Counted from the stretch's first letter, positions 39,481 to 49,753 are shown. The stretch: DNA of 64,000 bases from an uncultured Pseudomonadota bacterium (GCA_903884235.1 CAISEB010000038.1:25008-89007), one strand, 5' to 3'. Program-made: numbers and translations. The notes: generated from the sequence alone by a model not told the origin.

Positions 39481-40623
39481 ATGCCGAGACCGCTCCTGAC
39501 CGCCAGTCGCCTCCTCTGCCTGCTCCTCGCCGGGGCAGTGCCCGCCCACGCCGGCACGCCGCTACCCCCGCCGCCCGCGGTCGCCGCGAAGTCCGCGGTG
39601 CTCATCGATGCGTTCAGCGGCCGGATCCTCGCCGGGCAGAACGACACGGACCGCGTCGAGCCGGCGAGCCTGACGAAGCTCATGACGTCGTACGTGGTGT
39701 TCCACGCGCTCAAGGACGGCAAGCTGCGGCTCGACCAGGAGGTGCCGATCTCCGAGCACGCCTGGAAGGCGGAGGGTTCGCGCACCTTCGTTGACGTGAA
39801 CACCCGCGTCCGCGTCGACCTGCTCATCCAGGGCATGATCGTCCAGTCCGGCAACGACGCGACGATCGCGCTCGCGGAAGCCATCGCCGGTTCGGAGCAG
39901 ACGTTCGCGGTGCTGATGAACCAGTACAGCCAGCGCCTGGGACTCAACGGTTCCCACTGGGCGAACACCGACGGCCTGCCGGACCCGCAGCACTACACGA
40001 CCGCGCGCGACATCGCGCTGCTCGGTGCCGCGCTGATCCGCGAGTTCCCGCAGTACTACAAGTGGTTCTCGCAGCGCTCGTTCAGCTACAACAACATCAC
40101 CCAGCAGAACCGCAACGGCCTGCTCGAGCGCGACCCGACGGTGGACGGCATCAAGACCGGCCACACCGAGGCGGCGGGCTACTGCCTCGCGACCTCGGCG
40201 CTGCGGGATGGCATGCGGCTCGTCTCCGTGGTGATGGGCACGGCAAGCCCGAAGGCCCGCGAGGACGCGAGCGCCACGCTGCTCGGCTACGGGTTCAACT
40301 TCTTCGAGACCCGGCGCCTGTACGCCGCGCAGCAGCAGGTCGGCCAGGTGCATGTCTACAAGGCGAATGATCTGGCCGCCGTGGTGCTGCACAACGACCT
40401 GGCGGCGACCGCGCCGCGCGGCGAGCTCGCCGGGGTCAAGGCGCAGCTCGTGCTGAACCCGAGGCTGATCGCCCCGCTCGCCGCGACGACGCCGGTGGGT
40501 CGCCTGCGCCTCACGCTCGGCGACACGCTGCTCGGGGACGTGCCCGTCTATCCCGCCACGGCCGTGCCGCCCGGCAGCCTGTGGCGGCGCTTCGTCGACA
40601 CCATCCGGCTGTGGTTCGCCTGA
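39481..40623 (+). CDS. dacA: D-alanyl-D-alanine carboxypeptidase (PBP5/6 type)
   Basis: A 380-residue class C PBP. The signal peptide ends about residue 24 (PAHA). SLTK is the SxxK motif, SGN in IVQSGNDATIAL the second and KTG in GIKTGHTEAAGY the third. The PBP5_C beta domain (about 270-360) precedes a C-terminal amphipathic helix (WRRFVDTIRLWF) that binds the inner membrane. It trims pentapeptides. The stop overlaps the dat start. Confidence 0.96.
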   Translation: MPRPLLTASRLLCLLLAGAVPAHAGTPLPPPPAVAAKSAVLIDAFSGRILAGQNDTDRVEPASLTKLMTSYVVFHALKDGKLRLDQEVPISEHAWKAEGSRTFVDVNTRVRVDLLIQGMIVQSGNDATIALAEAIAGSEQTFAVLMNQYSQRLGLNGSHWANTDGLPDPQHYTTARDIALLGAALIREFPQYYKWFSQRSFSYNNITQQNRNGLLERDPTVDGIKTGHTEAAGYCLATSALRDGMRLVSVVMGTASPKAREDASATLLGYGFNFFETRRLYAAQQQVGQVHVYKANDLAAVVLHNDLAATAPRGELAGVKAQLVLNPRLIAPLAATTPVGRLRLTLGDTLLGDVPVYPATAVPPGSLWRRFVDTIRLWFA

Positions 40624-41507
40624 TGGCCGCGCCGCTGCCCATCGCCTGGCTCAACGGCGCGTTCGTCCCGCTCGCCGAGGCACGCGTCTCGCCGCTCGAT
40701 CGCGGGTTCCTGTTCGCCGATTCGGTGTACGAGGTGCTGCCGGTCTACGGTGGTCGCCCGTTCCTGTTCGTCGAGCACATCGCCCGCCTCGAGCGCAGCC
40801 TCCGCGAAATCCGCATGCGCTCCCCGTTCGGGCGACCCGAGTGGGCGGCGCTGCTCACCGAGCTCGTCGCGCGCAATGGCGGCGGCGAGATGTACCTGTA
40901 CGTGCAGGTCACGCGCGGCGCGGAGGAGGGGCGCAACCACGCGCTCAACCCGGCGCTGGCGCCGACCGTGTTCATGATGGCCTCGCCGCTCGCTCCGCTC
41001 GAGGAATCGGTGAGCACGCACGGCGTCGGCGCCGTCACCATGCCCGACGAGCGCTGGGGCCGATGCGACATCAAGAGTACCGCGCTGCTCGCGAACGTGC
41101 TGGCCAAGAGCCGCGCGGTCGACGCCGGCGAGACCGAGGCGATCCTGCTCGCCGACGGCGAGCTTCGCGAGGGTTCGTCGAGCTCGGTGCTGGTCGTCAA
41201 GGACGGCGTCATCCACGCCCCGCCCTATGGACCCGAGATCCTGCCCGGCACGACGCGCGAGCTGGCGCTCAGCCTCGCGACGCGCGCCGGCATCGCGACC
41301 CGCGTCGCGCCGATCGGCGAGGCGGTGCTGCGCGCCGCCGACGAGGTGATGATCTCGTTCGCGACGCGCGGCGTGCTGCCGGTGACCCGCATCGATGGCG
41401 CGCCGGTCGGCTCCGGGCGCCCGGGACCCGTGTGGCGGACCCTCGCCGCCGGCTTCGACGCCTATCGCCGCGAAGTCGCGGGCACGCCGCTGCTGCCGGC
41501 AGGCTGA
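40623..41507 (+). CDS. dat: D-amino acid aminotransferase
   Basis: A 294-residue fold-type IV PLP transaminase. SPLDRGFLFADSVYEVLPVY opens the small domain; the PLP lysine is in RCDIKSTALL; EGSSSSVLVV binds the phosphate. CDIKS is typical of D-amino acid transaminases rather than BcaT. It interconverts D-Ala and D-Glu, a wall precursor step that fits its place after dacA. The start shares one base with the dacA stop (TGATG). Confidence 0.91.
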   Translation: MAAPLPIAWLNGAFVPLAEARVSPLDRGFLFADSVYEVLPVYGGRPFLFVEHIARLERSLREIRMRSPFGRPEWAALLTELVARNGGGEMYLYVQVTRGAEEGRNHALNPALAPTVFMMASPLAPLEESVSTHGVGAVTMPDERWGRCDIKSTALLANVLAKSRAVDAGETEAILLADGELREGSSSSVLVVKDGVIHAPPYGPEILPGTTRELALSLATRAGIATRVAPIGEAVLRAADEVMISFATRGVLPVTRIDGAPVGSGRPGPVWRTLAAGFDAYRREVAGTPLLPAG

Positions 41508-41515
41508 GGCACACC

Positions 41516-41776
41516 GTGGAGAATTCCCCGCTCGAGTTTCCGTGCGACCATGACATCAAGGTCATGGGCAGGGACGGGGCGGATTTCCGCGAGCGCATGA
41601 GCGCGGCGATCGTCGCCGAGCTCGGCGATGGCGCGGCGGACCGGGTCGCCTCGAAGGCCAGTGGCAAGGGAGCGTTCGTGTCGCTCACCTATACCGTGCA
41701 CGTCGACAGCCGCGTACAGCTCGATCGTGTCTATCGCGCGCTGCACGCGACGGGGCTCGTGCTCTACGCGCTCTAG
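41516..41776 (+). CDS. ybeD: YbeD/DUF493 family protein
   Basis: An 86-residue protein of the YbeD/DUF493 family. [33 protein letters not shown] and LYRALHA-type final helix are the family pattern, an ACT-like fold of unknown molecular role. The genes dacA, ybeD, lipB and lipA are neighbours in many gammaproteobacteria, but here lipB and lipA are inverted relative to ybeD. GTG at 41516 is used. Its stop overlaps the convergent lipB stop by four bases (CTAG). Confidence 0.88.
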   Translation: MENSPLEFPCDHDIKVMGRDGADFRERMSAAIVAELGDGAADRVASKASGKGAFVSLTYTVHVDSRVQLDRVYRALHATGLVLYAL

Positions 41777-42423
41777 GCGGATGGCCCGGGCCCGGCCAGC
41801 CATGCGGGCGCGCCATCCAGGCGCAGCGTCCGCCACAGGTGCGGCAGCAGCGCGTGCGCGGCGTCGTGCGTCGACACTCGCACGCCGAGCGCCGCCAGAT
41901 CGGTGACCGCGAGACCGGCGTAGCCGCACGGATTGATCCGCGCGAACGGCTCGAGGTCCATCGCGACATTCAGCGCGAGACCGTGGTAGCTGCAGCCGCG
42001 ACGGATCCTGAGTCCCAGGCTCGCCACCTTGGCGCCGTCGACGTACACGCCCGGCGCGTCGCGGCGCGCGCTCGCGGTGATGCCGTAGCCGGCGAGCAGT
42101 GCGATCAAACCATCCTCGAGTGCCGTCACGAGGTCGCGCACGCCAAGCGCGTGCCTGCGCAGGTCGACCAGGGGATACACGACGAGCTGCCCGGGCCCGT
42201 GATAGGTGACCTGGCCGCCGCGATCGATGTTGACGATGGGAATGTCGCCCGGTGCAAGCACGTGCTCGGGCTTGCCGTTCATGCCGAGCGTGAACACCGG
42301 CGGGTGCTCGAGCGCCCATACCTCGTCGGCCGCGTCGGCGTCGCGAAGGTCGGTGTAGCGCTGCATCGCGCGCCAGGTCGGCTCGTACCGGGCGCGACCG
42401 AGCCAGCGCGCCGCCGCCGTCAC
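41773..42423 (-). CDS. lipB: Lipoyl(octanoyl) transferase
   Basis: A 216-residue Lip[12 protein letters not shown], the acyl-binding [21 protein letters not shown], and the Lys and Cys region [11 protein letters not shown] and [13 protein letters not shown] [11 protein letters not shown] with the catalytic Cys are all present. It transfers octanoate from ACP to lipoyl domains. GTG at 42423 is chosen; it lies one base after the lipA stop, and the longer ATG form (42465) would add 14 residues overlapping lipA. Confidence 0.94.
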   Translation of the reverse strand: MTAAARWLGRARYEPTWRAMQRYTDLRDADAADEVWALEHPPVFTLGMNGKPEHVLAPGDIPIVNIDRGGQVTYHGPGQLVVYPLVDLRRHALGVRDLVTALEDGLIALLAGYGITASARRDAPGVYVDGAKVASLGLRIRRGCSYHGLALNVAMDLEPFARINPCGYAGLAVTDLAALGVRVSTHDAAHALLPHLWRTLRLDGAPAWLAGPGPSA

Positions 42424-42424
42424 C

Positions 42425-43417
42425 TCAAAGTCCCGCGTTGTTGCGTTCGAGCGCACGCTCGGCACGGTAGCTCGAGCGCACCAGCGGCCCGGACACGCAC
42501 TCGAGGAAGCCGAGCTCGAGCGCCCGGTCGCGCAGCGCCTGGAACTCCTCCGGCGCGACGTAGCGCTCGATCGCGAGGTGGTTCGGCGTCGGCCGCAGGT
42601 ACTGGCCGAGCGTAACGATGTCCACGCCCGCCGCCCGCAGGTCGCGCAGGCATTCGTCGACTTCGGCCATCGTCTCGCCGACCCCGAGCATCAGGCTCGA
42701 CTTCGTCAGCAGCGACCGGCGATGACGCTTCGCCGCCGCGAGCACCTCGAGCGTCTGCTCGTAGCCTGCGCGCGGGTCGCGCACGGGATGCGTCAGTCGG
42801 CGCACCGTCTCCACGTTCTGCGCGAAGACTTCGAGTCCGCTGTCGACGACGACCCGAACCGCCTCCTCGCTGCCCTGGAAGTCCGGCGTGAGCGCCTCGA
42901 CGGCGGTGGCGGGACTTGCGTCCTTGATGGCGCGCACGCATGCGGCGTAGTGCGCGGCGCCGCCGTCGTCGAGGTCGTCGCGATTGACGGAGGTGAGCAC
43001 GACGTAGCGCAGCTTCATCAGCGCCACGGTCCGCGCCACGTTCGCAGGCTCCGCCTCGTCGAGCCAACCGCGTGGATTGCCGGTGTCGACCGCGCAGAAG
43101 CGGCACGCGCGCGTGCAGACGGCGCCCATCAGCATCAGCGTCGCGGTGCCGGCGTTCCAGCACTCACCGATGTTCGGGCACTTGGCCTCCTCGCAGACGG
43201 TGGCGAGGCGATGCTCGCGCACGACCCCGCGGACGGCATCGAAGCGCGCCCCGGCAGGCATCGGGGCACGCAGCCAGGTGGGCTTCTGGCCGGGCACGAA
43301 CGGCTGGGCTGCGGACGTCGCCTTGATGCCGTCACGAATCGCCGTGAACCCCTGCGGGGTCACGTACTTCTCGCCACTGCGGGCGGTCACGACGGGGATG
43401 CCCTTGAGATCGGCCAC
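42425..43417 (-). CDS. lipA: Lipoyl synthase
   Basis: A 330-residue radical-SAM enzyme. The auxiliary cluster cysteines are in [15 protein letters not shown] and the radical-SAM CxxxCxxC in [17 protein letters not shown] near the C-terminus holds the Ser ligand of the auxiliary cluster. It inserts two sulfurs into octanoyl-protein made by LipB. The start is GTG at 43417. lipA precedes lipB on the minus strand. Confidence 0.97.
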   Translation of the reverse strand: MADLKGIPVVTARSGEKYVTPQGFTAIRDGIKATSAAQPFVPGQKPTWLRAPMPAGARFDAVRGVVREHRLATVCEEAKCPNIGECWNAGTATLMLMGAVCTRACRFCAVDTGNPRGWLDEAEPANVARTVALMKLRYVVLTSVNRDDLDDGGAAHYAACVRAIKDASPATAVEALTPDFQGSEEAVRVVVDSGLEVFAQNVETVRRLTHPVRDPRAGYEQTLEVLAAAKRHRRSLLTKSSLMLGVGETMAEVDECLRDLRAAGVDIVTLGQYLRPTPNHLAIERYVAPEEFQALRDRALELGFLECVSGPLVRSSYRAERALERNNAGL

Positions 43418-43458
43418 CTTGGATACCTGCTCCTGCGCCGGGGTCGGCCCGGCCCATT

Positions 43459-44127
43459 CTACGCGAGCGCCGCGTTAAGCTCGGCGAGTCGCTCCGGCGT
43501 GCCGACATCGGTCCAGCGCCCCCGGTAGACCTCGCCGGTGACGAGCCCTGCGGCGAGCGCGCGATCCAGCACCGGCTTCAGCGCGCGCCGGCCGGGCAGA
43601 AGGCCGGCGAACAGCGCCGGGCGGTACGTCGCGATGCCCGAGAACGTGAAGCGAACCGCGCCTTCCTGCCGCAACTCGCCGCACTCCAGCCCGAAATCGC
43701 CGCGCGGATGCTGGAGTGGATTCGGCACCAGCACGAGGTGCGCCAGGCGGTCGGGGGCCGGTGCGGCCGGCGGCAGAGCGAGCTCGGTCCAGACGTCGCC
43801 GTTGACGACCAGGAACGGCTCGTCGCCAAACACGCCGAGCGCATTGACGATGCCACCGGCGGTCTCGAGCGGCACCGGCCCCTCGTCGTACCACCGGATC
43901 GCGATCCCGTGGCCCGCGCCGTCACCGAGCGCCTCGCGCAGGCTGGCCCCGAGCCAGGACGTGTTGATGGCGACCTCGCGAACCCCGGCTGCCGCGAGCT
44001 TCGCGAGGTGCCAGACGATCAGCGGCCTGCCAGCGACCGGCAGCAGCGGCTTCGGGACGCGGTCCGTCAGCGGCCGCATGCGCTCGCCACGACCGGCCGC
44101 GAGCACGAGGGCGCGGCGGACGCTCAT
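43459..44127 (-). CDS. murU: N-acetylmuramate alpha-1-phosphate uridylyltransferase
   Basis: A 222-residue nucleotidyltransferase. [30 protein letters not shown] signature is seen as [14 protein letters not shown] and [15 protein letters not shown] is the metal site. Size and pairing with amgK identify MurU, which makes UDP-MurNAc from recycled MurNAc-1-P and so bypasses de novo fosfomycin-sensitive synthesis. Its ATG overlaps the amgK stop (ATGA). Confidence 0.93.
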   Translation of the reverse strand: MSVRRALVLAAGRGERMRPLTDRVPKPLLPVAGRPLIVWHLAKLAAAGVREVAINTSWLGASLREALGDGAGHGIAIRWYDEGPVPLETAGGIVNALGVFGDEPFLVVNGDVWTELALPPAAPAPDRLAHLVLVPNPLQHPRGDFGLECGELRQEGAVRFTFSGIATYRPALFAGLLPGRRALKPVLDRALAAGLVTGEVYRGRWTDVGTPERLAELNAALA

Positions 44128-45155
44128 GCGCCGGCCCGGGCCTGGGCCGCGTCGAAGCGCGGCTGCACCGCGGTCTCGAGCAGGCGCGCGAGCGGCGCGA
44201 GCGCGGGGTACGCGAGGCTCGTCGCCACCACATACTCGAGCACGCGGGGCAGGTCGGCCAGATAGGCCGACTTGCCGTCGCGATACCAGAGGCGCGCGAA
44301 AATGCCGAGCACCTTGAGGTGGCGCTGCAGCCCGGCGAGGTCGAACCAGCGCACGAACTCCCGCGCATCCGGCACCGCGAGGCCGGCGGCCTGTGCGCGC
44401 AGCCGGTAGTCCTCGACCCAGCCGAGCACGCGCTCGCGCGGCCAGCTGACGTAGCAGTCCTTGTAGAGGGACACGAGGTCGTAGGTGAGCGCGCCGCGCA
44501 CCGCGTCCTGGAAGTCGAGGATCCCGGGATTCCCGGCGCCGAGCACCATGAGGTTGCGCGAATGGTAGTCGCGGTGCACGAACACCTGCGGCTGCTCGAG
44601 CGCGGCCGCCACGAGCGTCGCGGACAAGGCCGCGAGGAGCTCGCGCTCATCGTCGCCGAGCACGAGCCCGAGATGCCGGACCAGGAACCACTCGGGGAAG
44701 AGCGCCAGCTCCCGCTCGAGCAAGGCGAGGCCGTAGGGGTCGAGCGCGGTCGCATCGCCGTGCACCTGGATGCGCAGCAGGGCCGCCGCGGCGTCCGCGT
44801 ACAGCGGAGCGGGGTCGCCCCCGCGCGCCAGCGCGGCAAGATAGTGGGTGCTGCCGAGGTCGGACAGGAGCAGGAATCCGCGCTCGGCGTCCACTTCCAG
44901 CACCGCCGGGACGCTGACTCCCGTCGCCGCCAGCGCCGCGGCGACCCGGACGAAGGGGCCGACATCCTCGCGCTCGGGCGGCGCATCCATTGCGATCAGC
45001 GTCCGGTCGGGCAGGCTGACGCGGAAATACCGCCGGAAACTCGCGTCCGCGGAGGCCGGCGCGATGCGCCATTCGGCAAGCCCCAGGCCCCGCGACAGCC
45101 ACTCGGCGAGGAGGTCGAGGCGGGGGTCGTGGACGGCGTTGGTGTCGGGCGGCAT
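44124..45155 (-). CDS. amgK: MurNAc/GlcNAc anomeric kinase
   Basis: A 343-residue aminoglycoside-phosphotransferase-fold kinase. The catalytic loop is HRDYHSRNLMVL and the metal-binding Asp lies in GILDFQDAVRGALTYDL; YVSWPRERV and the C-terminal helices match AmgK. It phosphorylates anhydroMurNAc-derived MurNAc at C1 for MurU. It is divergent from lptD with 69 bases between starts. Confidence 0.93.
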   Translation of the reverse strand: MPPDTNAVHDPRLDLLAEWLSRGLGLAEWRIAPASADASFRRYFRVSLPDRTLIAMDAPPEREDVGPFVRVAAALAATGVSVPAVLEVDAERGFLLLSDLGSTHYLAALARGGDPAPLYADAAAALLRIQVHGDATALDPYGLALLERELALFPEWFLVRHLGLVLGDDERELLAALSATLVAAALEQPQVFVHRDYHSRNLMVLGAGNPGILDFQDAVRGALTYDLVSLYKDCYVSWPRERVLGWVEDYRLRAQAAGLAVPDAREFVRWFDLAGLQRHLKVLGIFARLWYRDGKSAYLADLPRVLEYVVATSLAYPALAPLARLLETAVQPRFDAAQARAGA

Positions 45156-45166
45156 GAGCGACTGAT

Positions 45167-45172
45167 TATAAT
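45167..45172 (+). promoter_or_regulatory. -10 box of lptD-surA
   Basis: A perfect TATAAT lies 53 bases before the GTG start of lptD. Its last two bases begin an ATG that would otherwise look like the start. No good -35 is visible. Confidence 0.55.
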
Positions 45173-45224
45173 GCGTCGTCCCCCCTCGCTGCGGCGCCCG
45201 CAGCCCGACTTTCCAGGCTGCCGA

Positions 45225-47438
45225 GTGCCGAACCGCCCGATCCCGCGCCACCGCCCCGTCCCGCTGCTCGGCGTCCTGCTGGCCGTGCTGGGCTCGGCCC
45301 CGGCGCTGGCCGACCCGCCCTGCGGGCCGGTTCCGCGCCCGAGCGCCGAGTCGGCGCAGGTTCCCGCGCTGCCGACCCCGCTCGATCCCGGCCGGATCGA
45401 CGTCACGACGGCTGGGGCGGATGCCCTGCTCGGCGGCAGCACCCACCTTTCCGGTCCGATCACGGTGCGCCAGGGTGCGCGCACGCTGACCGCGCGGGAT
45501 GGCGACTACAACTCGACGACCCAGGCCTTCGACGTGCGCGGCGACGTCGCATACCACGATCCCCTGATGTCCCTTGCCGGGGAGTCGGCGACGTGGACCA
45601 CGGAGGGCGGCGGACGCTTCGACAAGGCCTCGTTCGAGCTGCCGTCGCGGCCGGCGCGCGGCACGGCCGATTCGATCGACCTGGAGCCGAACGGTGAACT
45701 GCACCTGACCCGGGTCGAGTACACCGCCTGTCCGGTCGGTCATCGCGACTGGACGCTGCGTGCGCAGCGGATCGACATCGACCAGGCGGCGCAGCAGGGC
45801 ATCGGCCGCAACGTCCGCATCGACTTCAAGGGCGTGCCCCTCGTCTACCTGCCCATCGTCTCGTTCCCGGTCGGCGACGCGCGCAAGTCAGGGTTCCTGT
45901 TCCCGGTGATCGGCCAGTCGAACAGCAACGGATTCCAGGTCGCGGCACCGTGGTACTGGGACCTCGCGCCGAACTACGACGCGACGATCACGCCGGGCTA
46001 CATGTCGAAGCGCGGCGTGACGCTCGGTGGCGAGTTCCGCTACCTGACGGAGTCCTCGCATGGCCAGTTCTCGAGCGACTGGATCCCATCGGATGCCAGC
46101 ACCCATGGCGAGCGCAGCCTCCTGAAGTTCAACGAGGTCAGCGACCTCTCCGGCCGGCTGCGCTTCGACACGACCCTCGCGAATGCGAGTGACAGCAACT
46201 ACTTCCAGGACTTCGGCCTGGGGCCCGAGGGCACCAGCGTGACGTACCTGCAGCGCGTCGCGCGCCTCACGTACCTCGACGACAACTGGCGCGCGATTGG
46301 CCTCGTGGAGCAGTTCCAGACCATCGACCAGACGATCGCGCCCGCAGACCGCCCGTACACGAGGGCCCCGGAGATCGCGCTGCGCGGCCGCTGGAACCAG
46401 GGCAATGGCCTCGGCTTCGAGATCGCCGCGGACGCGGTCGACTTCGTGCGCACGACCGGGGTCGAGGGCCTGCGCTACGGCCTGTCGCCGACCGCGAGCT
46501 TCGCGTGGCGCGCACCGGGCGCCTACGTCGTCCCGGCCATCGGACTGCAGGCCGTGCGCTATTCGCTGCGCAACACCTCCGGCGGGGACACGTCCCCCGG
46601 CGTGTCGGCCGCCACGGCGACCCTGGACGCCGGCCTCAACTTCGAGCGCGATGCGGGCAGGCGCGTGCAGACGCTGGAGCCGCGCATCCTGTACACCTAC
46701 GTGCCGTACCGGGACCAGTCGACCCTGCCGGTGTTCGACACGGGCCTGCCGGACCTCAGCTTCGTGCAGCTGTTCAGCTCGCAGCGCTACGTTGGCGGTG
46801 ACCGGATCAGCGACGCCAACCAGCTCGCGGTCGGGGCCACCACCCGCCTCGTCGATGCCGATTCCGGCCGGCAGCTGCTGGCCGCGACGCTCGGCCAGGT
46901 CTACTACTTCACGCCACCGCGCGTCCTCCTGCCGACCGAGCAGGCAAGCGCCGCGAGCACCTCCGACCTCGTCGGCCAGGTCGAGGTCTCGGCCTACCGG
47001 CACTGGAACGTGCAGCTCGGCGAGCAATGGGATCCGCACCAGCAGCAGTCGGCCCGCAGCCAGCTCCGGCTGCAGTACCAGCCGGCACCCAACAAGGTCG
47101 CCAACATCGGCTACCGCTACCGCCGTGGGCTGCTGGAGCAGGTCGAGGGGTCCTTCTCCTGGCCCGTCGCCGGCTCGTGGAACCTGTATGCCCGCGAGGT
47201 CTACTCGCTGAAGGACAAGACCTCGACCGACTCGTTCGGCGGCTTCGAGTACCAGGCCTGCTGCTGGCGGGTCCGTCTGGTGGCCCGCCACTACGTCAGC
47301 AGCCGCACCGGCACCCGGGACACGACGCTGTCGCTGCAACTGGAACTCAACGGCCTGTCGAGTGTCGGAGAACGGGCCGACGCTTTCCTCGCGCGGTCGA
47401 TTCGGGGATACTCCACGGCCCCCGCCGGGTCAGATTAG
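45225..47438 (+). CDS. lptD: LPS-assembly outer-membrane protein LptD
   Basis: A 737-residue LptD. A signal peptide (ending PALA, about residue 30) is followed by the OstA jellyroll domain (about 70-180, LTARDGDYNSTTQAFDVRGD) and the 26-strand barrel. Four conserved cysteines are visible: in DPPCGP, TACPVG and the pair in QACCWRV, which form the two activating disulfides. It places LPS in the outer leaflet. GTG at 45225 is chosen because the in-frame ATG at 45171 lies inside the TATAAT box. It is followed by surA, its folding chaperone. Confidence 0.95.
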   Translation: MPNRPIPRHRPVPLLGVLLAVLGSAPALADPPCGPVPRPSAESAQVPALPTPLDPGRIDVTTAGADALLGGSTHLSGPITVRQGARTLTARDGDYNSTTQAFDVRGDVAYHDPLMSLAGESATWTTEGGGRFDKASFELPSRPARGTADSIDLEPNGELHLTRVEYTACPVGHRDWTLRAQRIDIDQAAQQGIGRNVRIDFKGVPLVYLPIVSFPVGDARKSGFLFPVIGQSNSNGFQVAAPWYWDLAPNYDATITPGYMSKRGVTLGGEFRYLTESSHGQFSSDWIPSDASTHGERSLLKFNEVSDLSGRLRFDTTLANASDSNYFQDFGLGPEGTSVTYLQRVARLTYLDDNWRAIGLVEQFQTIDQTIAPADRPYTRAPEIALRGRWNQGNGLGFEIAADAVDFVRTTGVEGLRYGLSPTASFAWRAPGAYVVPAIGLQAVRYSLRNTSGGDTSPGVSAATATLDAGLNFERDAGRRVQTLEPRILYTYVPYRDQSTLPVFDTGLPDLSFVQLFSSQRYVGGDRISDANQLAVGATTRLVDADSGRQLLAATLGQVYYFTPPRVLLPTEQASAASTSDLVGQVEVSAYRHWNVQLGEQWDPHQQQSARSQLRLQYQPAPNKVANIGYRYRRGLLEQVEGSFSWPVAGSWNLYAREVYSLKDKTSTDSFGGFEYQACCWRVRLVARHYVSSRTGTRDTTLSLQLELNGLSSVGERADAFLARSIRGYSTAPAGSD

Positions 47439-47444
47439 GCCATC

Positions 47445-48752
47445 ATGCGTCGCATCCTGACAATTTTCCTGCTCGCCAACGTCCTCGCCGCCCCGGGCGC
47501 GATCGCCCAGACCCGTGACATCGGCTCGCGCGGCGACCTGCTCGACCGCATCGCCGTCGTCGTCAACGACGGCGTCGTGCTGCAGAGCCAGATCGACAGC
47601 CAGGTCACCACGATCACGCACCGGCTGCGCGAGCAGAACACGCCGCTGCCGGCGCCGTCGGTACTGCGCCAGCAGATCACCGAGCGGCTCGTGCTGCAGG
47701 AGATCCAGATGCAGCGCGCCGCCAAGATCGGCCTGCGCGTCACCGACGAGGCACTGAACGGCGCGATCCGCGAGATCGCGGACTCGAACAAGATCGAGTT
47801 CAGCGAACTGCCGAACGCACTCGCCAAGGAAGGCATCAACTACGCCGAATACCGCGAGCAGATGCGCCGCGAGATGACCCTGTCGATGCTGCGCCAGCGC
47901 GACGTCTACTCGCGCATCTACGTCAGCCCGCGCGAGATCGAGCAGTTCCTCGCGAAGCAAGCCGCCGACAAGACGGGCGAGCAGTCCTACAACGTCTCGC
48001 ACATCCTGCTCGCGCTGCCGGAGGCCGCCTCGCCGGGCCAGCTCGAGCAGGTCGAGAAGAAGGCCGCCGACGTGCGCGAGCGCGCGCTCAAGGGCGAGGA
48101 CTTCGGCCAGCTCGCGGTGACCTATTCGCAGGCGCAGACCGCGCTCGAGCGTGGCCAGCTCGGCTGGCGCAAGGGCAACGAACTGCCGACGTTCATGGCC
48201 GACGTGGTCGCCAAGATGAAGCCGGGCGACGTGTCGGAGCCCGTGCGCACGCCATCGGGCTTCCACCTGATCCGCGTCAACGAGATTCGTGGGGACAACA
48301 CGCCGCTGATCGTCGAACAGCTGCACGCGCGCCACATCCTCCTCAAGACCAACGAGCTGCAGGACGACGAGACCGTGCGCGGTCGACTGCAGACGATCCG
48401 TGACCGCATCGCCAACGGCACCGACGACTTCGGCGCGATCGCGAAGGCGATCTCCGAGGACCCGGGCTCCGGCAGCGAGGGCGGCGACCTCGGCTGGACC
48501 GGCAGCGGCACGTTCGTGCCCGAATTCGAAGCGGCGCTGCAGAAGCTCGCGGACAACGAGATCAGCCAGCCGTTCCGCACGCAGTACGGCTGGCACGTCG
48601 CGCAGATGCTCGGTCGCCGCACCCAGGACATGAGCACCGACGAGCGCAAGCGCCACGCCTTCGAGCAGATCCGTGCCAGCAAGCTGGACGAGGAGACGGA
48701 GCTGTGGCTCCGCCGCCTGCGCGACGAGGCGTTCGTCGACTTCCGCAGCTGA
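47445..48752 (+). CDS. surA: Periplasmic chaperone/prolyl isomerase SurA
   Basis: A 435-residue SurA. The signal peptide ends about residue 22 (GAIA). The N-terminal domain (DRIAVVVNDGVVLQSQID) is followed by two parvulin domains: one around 175-275 (SYNVSHILLAL, FHLIRVNE) and one around 285-390 (LHARHILLKT, GGDLGWTGSG, QYGWHVAQMLG). The final RKRHAFEQI helix packs on the N-domain. It escorts barrels such as LptD to BAM. AGG lies five bases before the ATG, six bases past lptD. Confidence 0.96.
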   Translation: MRRILTIFLLANVLAAPGAIAQTRDIGSRGDLLDRIAVVVNDGVVLQSQIDSQVTTITHRLREQNTPLPAPSVLRQQITERLVLQEIQMQRAAKIGLRVTDEALNGAIREIADSNKIEFSELPNALAKEGINYAEYREQMRREMTLSMLRQRDVYSRIYVSPREIEQFLAKQAADKTGEQSYNVSHILLALPEAASPGQLEQVEKKAADVRERALKGEDFGQLAVTYSQAQTALERGQLGWRKGNELPTFMADVVAKMKPGDVSEPVRTPSGFHLIRVNEIRGDNTPLIVEQLHARHILLKTNELQDDETVRGRLQTIRDRIANGTDDFGAIAKAISEDPGSGSEGGDLGWTGSGTFVPEFEAALQKLADNEISQPFRTQYGWHVAQMLGRRTQDMSTDERKRHAFEQIRASKLDEETELWLRRLRDEAFVDFRS

Positions 48753-48757
48753 CGCCG

Positions 48758-49753
48758 ATGCCACCCGTGCCGCGCACCGACGTGCCGACCGTGATCGTCA
48801 CGTCGGGCGAGCCGGCGGGCATCGGACCTGACCTGTGCCTCGCCCTCGCGGCGCGCGACATCCCGGCCCGCCTCGCGATCGCCGTCGACCCCGACCTCCT
48901 GGCCGAGCGCGCCGCCGAACTCGGCCTGGGCGTGGCGCTGGAGACGGTCACGGCCGGCGGACCGGCGCCACACCGCAAGGGCTCGCTGCAGGTGCTGCCG
49001 GTGCGCGCCGCCGTGCCGGTCACCGCGGGCCGCCTCGATCCGCGCAACGCCCCGTATGTGCTCGAGATGCTGGCCGCCGCCGCCGACGGCTGCCGTGACG
49101 GGCGCTATCGCGCGATGGTCACGGCGCCCGTCCAGAAGAGCACCATCAATGACGCCGGCGTGCCGTTCCGCGGCCACACCGAATGGCTCGCCGAGCGCCT
49201 CGGCGTGCCGCGGCCGGTGATGCTCCTCGTCGCGGGCAAGCTGCGGGTTGCGCTCGCGACGACGCACCTGCCGCTGCGGGCGGTGCCGGATGCGATCACC
49301 CCGGAGGAACTCCTCGCCACGCTGCGGGTGCTGTCCGATGGGCTGCGCGAGCGCTTTCGCCTCGTGCGCCCGCGCATCGCGGTGCTCGGGCTCAATCCGC
49401 ACGCCGGCGAGTCCGGGCACATGGGCACCGAGGATCGCGACGTGATCGCACCGGCGGTCGCGGCTGCCCTCGCCGCGGGCATCGATGCGCACGGTCCGAT
49501 CCCCGCCGACACCGCGTTCACGCCGCGCCAGCTTGCCGACACGGATGCGGTGCTGGCGATGTACCACGACCAGGGATTGCCGGTGCTGAAGTACGCCGGC
49601 TTCGGCAACGCCGTCAACGTCACGCTCGGCCTGCCGATCATCCGCACGTCGGTCGATCACGGCACGGCCCTCGACCTGGCCGGGACCGGCCGCGCGGATC
49701 CCGGCAGTCTCGTCGCGGCGCTCGACCTCGCGCTCGGCTGCATCGCCTCGTGA
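48758..49753 (+). CDS. pdxA: 4-hydroxythreonine-4-phosphate dehydrogenase
   Basis: A 331-residue PdxA. TSGEPAGIGPDLCLAL opens the protein; the metal-binding histidines are in FRGHTEWLA, AMYHDQGLPVLKY and RTSVDHGTALDLAG; LNPHAGESGHMGTED is the substrate loop. It oxidises 4-phosphohydroxythreonine in pyridoxal phosphate synthesis. The stop overlaps the ksgA GTG. The order surA-pdxA-ksgA-apaGH is ancestral in gammaproteobacteria. Confidence 0.96.
   Translation: MPPVPRTDVPTVIVTSGEPAGIGPDLCLALAARDIPARLAIAVDPDLLAERAAELGLGVALETVTAGGPAPHRKGSLQVLPVRAAVPVTAGRLDPRNAPYVLEMLAAAADGCRDGRYRAMVTAPVQKSTINDAGVPFRGHTEWLAERLGVPRPVMLLVAGKLRVALATTHLPLRAVPDAITPEELLATLRVLSDGLRERFRLVRPRIAVLGLNPHAGESGHMGTEDRDVIAPAVAAALAAGIDAHGPIPADTAFTPRQLADTDAVLAMYHDQGLPVLKYAGFGNAVNVTLGLPIIRTSVDHGTALDLAGTGRADPGSLVAALDLALGCIAS

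Noticed and set aside
42424..42465. A longer LipB starting at the ATG at 42465
   Set aside because: It would overlap lipA by 41 bases and add residues not found in LipB; GTG at 42423 gives the usual N-terminus.
45171..45224. An upstream ATG start for lptD
   Set aside because: It lies inside the perfect TATAAT box, before the expected transcript start, and adds an Arg- and Pro-rich stretch in front of a normal signal peptide.
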